Source: Bacillota bacterium
GTDB taxonomy: Bacteria > Bacillota > Clostridia > Oscillospirales > Acutalibacteraceae
DNA: 5,003 nt
Direction: 5' to 3'
NCBI GenBank assembly: GCA_023416955.1
Contig: JAEZGM010000035.1
Location: forward strand, 1 to 5,003
The notes under the pieces are model-generated. The model saw nothing but the letters and a program-made list of their open reading frames with translations, was not told the DNA's origin and did no database searches. Below are positions 1 to 5,003 of this stretch, in pieces; position 1 is the first letter of the stretch, and each line of letters starts with the position of its first letter. The position numbers were made by a program, and so were the translations under genes.

Positions 1-317
1 GCCTTAATACCGTTTGGAAAACGTGTTGGGTCAGCTCGAAGATTTCCGTTGGAATCACGTGCCGGATTTGCCATCCAGTTATCATCCAAATTCAAATACA
101 CATAGCCTGCATCCTTCATTCCGCAACTTACCATTGTGTCGGCAATCTGTTTAATCTTAGTTTCATTAATATCTCCATGGAAAATATTCCAACTGTTCCA
201 CCCCATAGGTGGTGTTTTTGCAAGACTGTTATCCCATGCCCCAATATTGAGAGCCATTATTATAGTAATCGCAAGCCCTAAGAGGGCAATTGTACTGACC
301 ACACGAACTTTTTTCAT
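1..317 (-). CDS. GH27 alpha-galactosidase-like secreted enzyme, N-terminal part (runs off the window)
   Basis: This gene starts with ATG at 317-315 and runs out at base 1, giving 105 full codons without a stop. Residues 1-27 look like a signal peptide: M-K-K-V-R, then a hydrophobic stretch (about 6-26) with possible cleavage near I-G-A27. The mature start carries GH27 hallmarks: K-T-P-P-M-G-W-N-S-W-N (34-44), G-Y-V-Y-L-N-L-D-D-N-W (71-81) and D-P-T-R-F-P-N-G-I-K (96-105). In the family D78-D79 contact the galactose hydroxyls; the catalytic nucleophile and acid lie further on, outside the window. Family members remove terminal alpha-galactose, and some act as beta-L-arabinopyranosidases. The usual Cys of D-D-C-W is Asn80 here. 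The gene starts 33 bases after the DUF1680 stop, so it is probably in the same operon. A C-terminal dockerin is expected from the neighbours but cannot be seen. The family call is firm; the substrate is inferred. Confidence 0.92.
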   Translation of the reverse strand, partial: MKKVRVVSTIALLGLAITIIMALNIGAWDNSLAKTPPMGWNSWNIFHGDINETKIKQIADTMVSCGMKDAGYVYLNLDDNWMANPARDSNGNLRADPTRFPNGIK

Positions 318-327
318 TATTTTATAT

Positions 328-334
328 CCCCCCT
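328..334 (-). promoter_or_regulatory. Shine-Dalgarno site of the GH27 gene
   Basis: On the minus strand an A followed by six G (AGGGGGG) lies 10 bases before the ATG at 317. It can pair with the anti-SD CCUCC, partly through G-U wobble. It is G-rich and set further from its start than the SD of the DUF1680 gene (5 bases). It supports the start chosen at 317. Confidence 0.75.
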
Positions 335-350
335 AATTTTAATTTTTGTT

Positions 351-2945
351 TTAAAACTCTGTTATTTGTCCCAGTAGATACTTCTTAAATATCGCAAAAT
401 CCATTGCTGTCACCGCTTTATCTCCGTCAAGATCAGCTGCTGCCGAATCAATTGTGACCTCATCACCCAGCAGGAACTTCTTTAATAGTGCAAAGTCAAT
501 TGTATCCACAGTGCCGTCCCCGTTAACATCCCCATGCTTCACTTGACTTCCGGTGGAGAAAATTTTCATTGACGCATCATCCACATATAAATTGGTTCCG
601 CTGTCAGGCCCTTCGAAATATATGCTAAGGTCAGTCAATGTACCTGTAACATCTAAAGTGTAGTTACCTGACAATTGAACCCAGGAGCTATTACTACCGG
701 TTGCGGTAGCAATATTGGTAAAGGTAGTTCCATTGTCATCTGTTTTCCGGATAGTCATTGTTACCGGTGCACTCTCAGTGTTATCCAATCTAACCCAGCC
801 GGAACAAGCATACGTGTTACCATTCTGAACTCTTGTTGTAATGTTCTGAATAGGCCCGTTCCATGCTCCTGTCCTGCCTGTATGCAGGAGGCTATAGCTT
901 CCCGAGTGCTTTTGCACTGTTGAAGCGGCAATTGTACCCGCACCATTCACAGTCCAGCCTGTGGTGCTCCCTGACTCCATATCCGGATTAGCAAGTAAAT
1001 TGTCTGAGGGTTGTGTACCCACATATGTTCCCAGCTTAAAATAGATACCGTACCTATCTTTGTATCTTTGATAATGGGGTGTAAATACCAAATGGTTATC
1101 CTCGTCGGTATTTCTCAGTGTAAATTCCAGTTTTCCGGGCGTTTGAACCAAATTATTCTTAATATTGGCAAGCCAATTATCAATGCTAGGACTGGCAGTG
1201 GTATTGATATTAATAGTATCTTTGATAGTCACATTTTTGGTTGCTTTTAGTACCTGAACCCCATGTGATTGAGTAGTCATGCTTTCAGTTCCAAGGCCTG
1301 CACTTAATACTACGGGGCCATACGTAAAGGCTACTGCATTTGGATTGTCAGTCAGTCTCGAAACCCTTGCTTCGGTAGGCAGGGTCAGCTCAACTGTATC
1401 TCCTGACTGCCAAACTCTGTTGACATCAAGATAGCCATTTGACGGAGCAACATTAATTGGAATACCGTTAACCTTAACCGTAGCAGTTTGTCCTGATGCA
1501 ATCCAAGACGGTGACCTGAATTTAATTTTTACTTCTGATGAAGGAGCACTGTTGATAGTAAAGGTTACTTTATCTGATAATGGTACATTTGCCTGTTGTG
1601 TCAGTGAAAGGCCCTTTTCGCTCCAGTTCAGGGTAGAGCTCACATACATGTTTACATACAAATCTGAACCATTATTATAGTACAAGCTGTCATTCAGCTT
1701 TGTGAAATTCTCCATCCCCGTTCCCGTACAGCACCAGAAATGGTCGAATTGGGAACTGAATACCTTGAAATATCCGGTTCCCATAGCCTTAAAGTATGTG
1801 GCCATTCCGGTTTCGGGATTCTGAGAAGCCATGATCTCGTTTATCAATGCATTCTCATAGTAATCTGCATATTTAACGTCACCCGTTACCTTGAACAACT
1901 CTCGGGTCAACTTCAGCATATTATTGACATTACAGGTTTCATTATTTACATTATCCCTGTATGCGTCCAGTTTGCCTGCGGCCCTGAAATGCTCATCTTC
2001 ACTGTTACCGCCTGTTACATATGTATGGTCTTTCAATACTATATTCCAAAACTGTTGTGCCGCTGTTAAGTATGATGATTCTGATGTTCCCAGCGTGCGA
2101 TAGCGGTTCAGGGCACCGATGAATTTTGGGATAGTTGTATTGGCATGTTTTCCGGGTAAAACGTTTGTACCGGCAGCGATGGTATTAAATAATGAGGTTT
2201 CGTCGAATTTATGTGCTGCTGTTAAGTGGTTGCTGTTGCCAGTCAGCTTATACAATTCATAGAGACAATCATTCATTCCACCATACTCAACACCCAACAC
2301 CCTTGACTGTGTTGCAGAATCCCAGGCGTTTACTCTTTTGTAAATCCAATTTCCCAGATTTGTTGCTATTGTCAATGCGGTTTGATTACCTTCAAATTTG
2401 TAAACGTCAAGAAGACCTGACATGATTTTGTGCATGGTATACCACGGTACCCAGCTTGAACCGGAAGCCTTTCCTTCAACAACATCAAATTGAGTAACAG
2501 GAGTTGCAAACAAATATCCATTGCCGTTTTTATTCTGGCAAGCCTGCAATTCCGAAATAATCAAATCGATACGGCTTTTCAGATCCGCATTTGCTGTAGC
2601 ATCGGACTTAGTATTTTTATAAGCCTGAGCAAGTGCTGACATATAATGCCCCATAGTATGGCCTTGAATCAGGGTGTTGTTTTCCCACCCTCCATAATAG
2701 CTATAAGTTGTTGATAAGCCTGCTGCTTTCTTAAAGCCCACCAACAAACGGTTTGGATCAATTGCCCTCAGGTATGCAACTTCTTTATTAAATGCATTCA
2801 CATAGTATGCATCTGTGATTTTTACCTGCTCCATGTCAAACTGCTTTAGTAGTTCAACATTTTCTGCGGAAACTGGTATTTGTACACTGAATATAAGTGA
2901 AAGTATCAATAGGCATGGCAGAAGTTTACTCATAGTTTTTAACAT
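351..2945 (-). CDS. Cellulosomal DUF1680 beta-L-arabinofuranosidase (GH127 superfamily, GH146-like) with CBM4/9/22-like module and dockerin
   Basis: A complete 864-residue secreted enzyme. The ATG at 2945 is chosen because AAGGAGG lies 5 bases before it; an in-frame TTG at 2963 lies upstream of that SD and would place it inside the coding region. The order is: signal peptide (1-27, V-S-A cut); DUF1680 alpha/alpha-barrel (about 35-425) and beta-sandwich region (to about 640); CBM4/9/22-like module (about 648-797, N-L-L-A-N-P-D-M-E-S to Y-V-D-D-A-S); dockerin (805-864). In the related Bifidobacterium enzyme HypBA1 the nucleophile is Cys417, the acid/base Glu322 and the zinc ligands Glu338, Cys340, Cys417 and Cys418. 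Likely matches here are C405 (nucleophile, W-C-C-T), E318 (E-D-E-H-F), and E336, C338 and C406, so the active site looks intact. E-T-C-N with N-M-L-K-L-T recalls GH146 more than classic GH127. Predicted role: release of beta-L-arabinofuranose from plant wall polymers. The second dockerin repeat is degenerate (K843 for Gly, T846 for Asp/Asn). Confidence 0.92.
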   Translation of the reverse strand: MLKTMSKLLPCLLILSLIFSVQIPVSAENVELLKQFDMEQVKITDAYYVNAFNKEVAYLRAIDPNRLLVGFKKAAGLSTTYSYYGGWENNTLIQGHTMGHYMSALAQAYKNTKSDATANADLKSRIDLIISELQACQNKNGNGYLFATPVTQFDVVEGKASGSSWVPWYTMHKIMSGLLDVYKFEGNQTALTIATNLGNWIYKRVNAWDSATQSRVLGVEYGGMNDCLYELYKLTGNSNHLTAAHKFDETSLFNTIAAGTNVLPGKHANTTIPKFIGALNRYRTLGTSESSYLTAAQQFWNIVLKDHTYVTGGNSEDEHFRAAGKLDAYRDNVNNETCNVNNMLKLTRELFKVTGDVKYADYYENALINEIMASQNPETGMATYFKAMGTGYFKVFSSQFDHFWCCTGTGMENFTKLNDSLYYNNGSDLYVNMYVSSTLNWSEKGLSLTQQANVPLSDKVTFTINSAPSSEVKIKFRSPSWIASGQTATVKVNGIPINVAPSNGYLDVNRVWQSGDTVELTLPTEARVSRLTDNPNAVAFTYGPVVLSAGLGTESMTTQSHGVQVLKATKNVTIKDTININTTASPSIDNWLANIKNNLVQTPGKLEFTLRNTDEDNHLVFTPHYQRYKDRYGIYFKLGTYVGTQPSDNLLANPDMESGSTTGWTVNGAGTIAASTVQKHSGSYSLLHTGRTGAWNGPIQNITTRVQNGNTYACSGWVRLDNTESAPVTMTIRKTDDNGTTFTNIATATGSNSSWVQLSGNYTLDVTGTLTDLSIYFEGPDSGTNLYVDDASMKIFSTGSQVKHGDVNGDGTVDTIDFALLKKFLLGDEVTIDSAAADLDGDKAVTAMDFAIFKKYLLGQITEF

Positions 2946-3006
2946 ATTTGCCTCCTTGACCAATTTTACAAATTAGATATAACAATTAGTTGTACTCGGT
3001 AATTTT
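2946..3006 (-). other. 61-base intergenic gap, the longest in the window
   Basis: This AT-rich spacer lies between the GH43 stop and the DUF1680 start. On the coding strand I see only the SD at its end and a weak 4-bp inverted repeat (ACAA-CTAA-TTGT). There is no G+C-rich stem followed by a T run, and no pair of -35/-10 boxes at good spacing. It therefore looks like an untranslated spacer within an operon. An internal promoter or RNA processing site cannot be excluded by eye. Confidence 0.5.
2951..2957 (-). promoter_or_regulatory. Strong Shine-Dalgarno site that fixes the DUF1680 start
   Basis: The minus strand reads AAGGAGG, a near-perfect anti-SD match, 5 bases before ATG 2945-2943. It lies downstream of the in-frame TTG at 2963, which has no comparable SD of its own. 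This argues for the 864-residue protein over an 870-residue version. Confidence 0.88.
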
Positions 3007-4536
3007 TCAAACAATACCTAACAGAAGTTTTTTGAAAGTAGCACAGTCCAGTGCATCAATAGCTCCGTCCTTATTTAAATCTCCTGCTTCAATGTCGTTA
3101 TCTACCGGAAAATCAGTTATTAATCCTAGAATATATTTCTTCAGCAATGCATAATCTGTTGCATCTACACAGTCATCTCCATTGAGGTCCCCGACAATTG
3201 TTGTTGTTCCGCTTTTTTCAAATTTCCACCAATTGAAATTAAAGAGATAACCGCTCCCCCCTGTGAACTTCAGATATAAATCATGAACGCCTTCTGCGCC
3301 GCTTACGGTACAAGACTTATCACTGTAGGTCTGCCAATCGCCTGTTTCGCTGACTGCACAAGTTCCCACAAGTGTACCCGTAGGACTGTCTAGTCTAAGC
3401 TCTATATTACCGCCGCTTGTTGCTGACGCAACTCTGGCAATAAAGGATGCTGCTCCTGTACCAAAATCTACACCTTTAACCTTTATATAATCACCGTTTT
3501 CGATAAAGCCTACATCCATCCCGCCTTCGCTGCAGGTTTCTGTTTCTATTCCGGATTCCCAGCAAATTGTTTCAGCCTCGTTTTGTACAAATGGATTGAG
3601 GTATTGAACCTGAGCAGGTCCGGCTTGAGTTATAGGAATAGTTGGGATTGTACCATCAGCATTGTACTTGAATTGCTCAACACCTACGGAACGGTGATAA
3701 CTTCCGCCTCCCGGCAAATCACCTGTATGATAAAAGAAATAAGAATTTCCTTTATAATCCGTTATGCCCGGATGGTTTGTAAAGCTATTTTTTGAAGGCA
3801 TGATTTCGCCTTTGGATGTCCATGGTCCGGTAGGACTGCTGCTTGTGGCATACTGTAAGTTTTCACCATTTGAACCCATGCCTGCATATACCATATAATA
3901 TAAATTATTACGTTTATAGAACCACGGACCTTCTACGTAGCCCGATGGCTTTGGTGATACCTGAACGACACTGCCGGAGTAAGAAATCATGTCCTGATTT
4001 AACTTAACATACCAGAGATTTCCATTTCCCCAATAAAGGTAAGCCTGTCCGTTGTCGTCGATATATACGGTAGGGTCAATATCAGAGCCTCCGTTATTGG
4101 TTACTAAAGGTTTCCCCAGAGCATCCTTAAACGGACCTGTTGGACTGTCGGATACAGCAACACCCAGTGCATATCCGCCGGTTTTTCTGGTTACAGGTAC
4201 GTAGTAATAAAATTTATTGTTCCTGAAGATAACCTGACCTGCCCAGGCGTCCTTGCTTGCCCAGCTGAAAGTGGTAGCCGCAAGAGGCGAACCATGATCT
4301 GTCCAGTTTACCATGTCCGTCGATGAGTAGCATCTCCAGTCTTTCATGGTATAAAAGTTATCTACTATTGTGTCCTCATCGTGTCCCGTATAAAGGTAAC
4401 AAGTTCCGTTATAAACCATAGGAGCAGGATCAGTGGTATAAAGTGTTTGTACCACTGGGTTGTCTGCATAACATACGGATGAAAAAAGAGTAGTGAAAAT
4501 AATTAAAAGCCCTAATATCTTGCATGCTTTTTTCAT
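3007..4536 (-). CDS. Cellulosomal GH43 arabinofuranosidase/xylosidase-type enzyme with CBM6 and dockerin
   Basis: A complete 509-residue secreted protein, starting at an ATG with an AAAAGAGG Shine-Dalgarno 7 bases upstream. The order is: signal peptide (1-24, C-Y-A cut); GH43 five-bladed propeller (about 26-316); CBM6 (about 317-442); short linker; dockerin (449-509). The three GH43 catalytic acids can be placed: D36 as general base (T-T-D-P-A-P), D154 as pKa modulator (S-D-I-D-P-T) and E202 as general acid (Y-V-E-G-P-W). The propeller motifs (Y-N-G-T-C-Y-L-Y-T-G-H-D-E and S-W-A-S-K-D-A-W-A-G) recall GH43 subfamily 29, which includes arabinoxylan arabinofuranohydrolases and xylosidases; the subfamily is inferred from memory. 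CBM6 modules commonly bind xylan or other beta-glycans. In the first dockerin repeat (D450-D461) the usual loop Gly is D455; the second repeat (D486-D497) is regular. Expected role: removal of arabinose or xylose from arabinoxylan on the scaffoldin. The exact substrate cannot be told from sequence. Confidence 0.94.
   Translation of the reverse strand: MKKACKILGLLIIFTTLFSSVCYADNPVVQTLYTTDPAPMVYNGTCYLYTGHDEDTIVDNFYTMKDWRCYSSTDMVNWTDHGSPLAATTFSWASKDAWAGQVIFRNNKFYYYVPVTRKTGGYALGVAVSDSPTGPFKDALGKPLVTNNGGSDIDPTVYIDDNGQAYLYWGNGNLWYVKLNQDMISYSGSVVQVSPKPSGYVEGPWFYKRNNLYYMVYAGMGSNGENLQYATSSSPTGPWTSKGEIMPSKNSFTNHPGITDYKGNSYFFYHTGDLPGGGSYHRSVGVEQFKYNADGTIPTIPITQAGPAQVQYLNPFVQNEAETICWESGIETETCSEGGMDVGFIENGDYIKVKGVDFGTGAASFIARVASATSGGNIELRLDSPTGTLVGTCAVSETGDWQTYSDKSCTVSGAEGVHDLYLKFTGGSGYLFNFNWWKFEKSGTTTIVGDLNGDDCVDATDYALLKKYILGLITDFPVDNDIEAGDLNKDGAIDALDCATFKKLLLGIV
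3211..3431 (-). repeat. CBM6 C-terminal half, copy 1 (in the GH43 gene)
   Basis: This stretch encodes residues about 370-442 of the GH43 protein and aligns without gaps to the CBM6 piece at 4783-5003. Both share S-A-T-S-G-G, R-L-D-S-x-T-G-T-L-V-G-T-C-A-V, H-D-[LV]-Y-L-K and G-Y-L-[FI]-N-[FL]-N-W-[WF]-K-F. The similarity is also visible in the DNA. It is a homologous module, not a recent exact repeat. Confidence 0.85.
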
Positions 4537-4543
4537 AATAATA

Positions 4544-4551
4544 CCTCTTTT
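4544..4551 (-). promoter_or_regulatory. Shine-Dalgarno site of the GH43 gene
   Basis: AAAAGAGG on the minus strand, 7 bases before ATG 4536. It is a moderate match to AGGAGG but well placed, and it fits the start that gives a clean signal peptide (M-K-K-A-C-K followed by a hydrophobic stretch). It lies in the 30-base gap after the upstream gene, which leaves no room for a separate promoter. Confidence 0.65.
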
Positions 4552-4566
4552 CTTATTTATTGTGGG

Positions 4567-5003
4567 TTAAGCTTGTCCCGGAAAAGTAGTAATTGTCCCC
4601 AGAAGATATTGTTTCATAAGAGAAAAATCAATTGCGTTAACATCTCCGTTAGCATCCAAATCAGCAAGCTTTGTATCTTCTATTGTTTCAGATCCCAGAA
4701 GATATTTTTTCAGCACCAGTAAGTCAATGGCATCTATTTGTCCGTCGGAATTTATATCACCTAATTTACCTGTAATAACAGGTGAATTACTGAATTTAAA
4801 CCAATTAAGGTTGATTAAATATCCGCTATCTCCAACATATTTCAGGTATACGTCGTGTTGACCGCTTACACCGCTGACAGCACAGTTTACATCTATAAAG
4901 TTCTGCCATCCGTCTGTTCCGCCAACTGCGCAAGTTCCAACCAAAGTTCCTGTTGCACTGTCAAGTCTTATTTCAATCTTGCCTCCGCTGGTGGCACTTG
5001 ATA
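4567..5003 (-). CDS. C-terminal part of a cellulosomal CBM6-dockerin protein (catalytic domain beyond the window)
   Basis: The frame is open from the window edge to TAA at 4569-4567, giving 144 visible residues. A start at 4944 would be a TTG inside the CBM6 fold; the frame continues upstream of it with residues matching CBM6, so the gene is truncated by the window, not short. Residues 1-73 are the C-terminal half of a CBM6 (S-S-A-T-S-G-G-K-I-E-I-R-L-D to N-W-F-K-F), closely like the CBM6 of the GH43 neighbour, including two Cys 16 residues apart (C24, C40). Residues 81-140 are a type I dockerin with regular loops D82-D93 and D114-D125, each carrying an A-I pair at loop positions 10-11, as in C. 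cellulolyticum-type dockerins. By analogy with the next gene the missing part is probably a glycoside hydrolase or esterase acting on hemicellulose, but nothing visible shows which. The stop lies 30 bases before the GH43 start, so the two are likely cotranscribed. Confidence 0.9.
   Translation of the reverse strand, partial: SSATSGGKIEIRLDSATGTLVGTCAVGGTDGWQNFIDVNCAVSGVSGQHDVYLKYVGDSGYLINLNWFKFSNSPVITGKLGDINSDGQIDAIDLLVLKKYLLGSETIEDTKLADLDANGDVNAIDFSLMKQYLLGTITTFPGQA
4783..5003 (-). repeat. CBM6 C-terminal half, copy 2 (in the truncated upstream gene)
   Basis: Partner of the segment at 3211-3431, with the same reading frame, the same length over the aligned part and the same Cys spacing. The copy probably continues beyond the window edge into the N-terminal half of the CBM6. 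Confidence 0.85.

Noticed and set aside
136..336. Plus-strand open frame of 66 codons
   Set aside because: It lies opposite the GH27 start, which has a strong family match, SD and signal peptide. The plus-strand product resembles no family I know and has no good SD.
675..2425. Several plus-strand open frames of 70-109 codons and a minus-strand frame at 761-946
   Set aside because: All overlap the DUF1680 gene, whose frame is supported throughout by domain motifs. Their products are Cys- and Ile-rich, as expected of shadow frames, and show no recognisable domain.
2910..2916. Possible lipobox around Cys11 in the DUF1680 signal peptide
   Set aside because: L-L-P-C does not fit the lipobox rule (Pro before Cys), the Cys is too early in the hydrophobic core, and a clean V-S-A signal peptidase I site follows.
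2974..2996. Weak inverted repeat ACAA-CTAA-TTGT and AT-rich direct repeat in the 61-base gap
   Set aside because: The stem is only 4 bp, has no G+C-rich part and no T run, so it is neither a convincing terminator nor an operator.
3583..3795. Plus-strand open frame of 70 codons inside the GH43 gene
   Set aside because: It is a shadow of the GH43/CBM6 junction with no motif or SD.
4942..4944. TTG as start of a 125-residue dockerin protein
   Set aside because: The frame stays open to the window edge and the upstream residues align with the CBM6 of the neighbour. The TTG encodes a conserved Leu in T-G-T-L-V-G.

Overview
The window is part of a minus-strand run of secreted, cellulosome-targeted hemicellulase genes. 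Three of the four genes end in a type I dockerin (two Ca-binding repeats of the D-x-[ND]-x-D-G kind followed by a helix ending KKxLLG or similar). The fourth is cut off before its C-terminus. This points to an anaerobic cellulolytic clostridium. The AI/AL-type residue pairs in several dockerin repeats and the tandem array of dockerin-bearing hemicellulases recall the Ruminiclostridium (Clostridium cellulolyticum / papyrosolvens / josui) group and its 'xyl-doc' cluster. That assignment is inference from motif memory, not a database match.

Transcription runs from high to low coordinates. First is the 3' end of a CBM6-dockerin protein whose catalytic part lies beyond the window (4567-5003). Next is a complete GH43-CBM6-dockerin enzyme (3007-4536). 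Then comes a complete DUF1680-type beta-L-arabinofuranosidase with a CBM4/9/22-like module and dockerin (351-2945; GH127 superfamily, motifs closest to GH146). Last is the N-terminal third of a GH27 alpha-galactosidase-like enzyme (1-317). The gaps are 30, 61 and 33 bases, each with a Shine-Dalgarno sequence before the next ATG. I see no convincing terminator or promoter in them, so the genes are most simply read as one polycistronic operon whose promoter lies beyond position 5003.

The enzymes appear to form a side-chain removal set. GH43 would remove alpha-L-arabinofuranose or beta-xylose, DUF1680 would remove beta-L-arabinofuranose, and GH27 would remove alpha-galactose or possibly beta-L-arabinopyranose. 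All three have signal peptides; two visibly carry dockerins, so at least those would dock on the scaffoldin and work together on arabinoxylan, arabinogalactan or cell-wall glycoproteins. The whole window is accounted for: no stretch over about 60 bases lacks a gene. I see no RNA gene, mobile element or CRISPR array. The system is a known type; the points worth a second look are the divergent dockerins, the duplicated CBM6 module and the substrate logic of the enzyme set.
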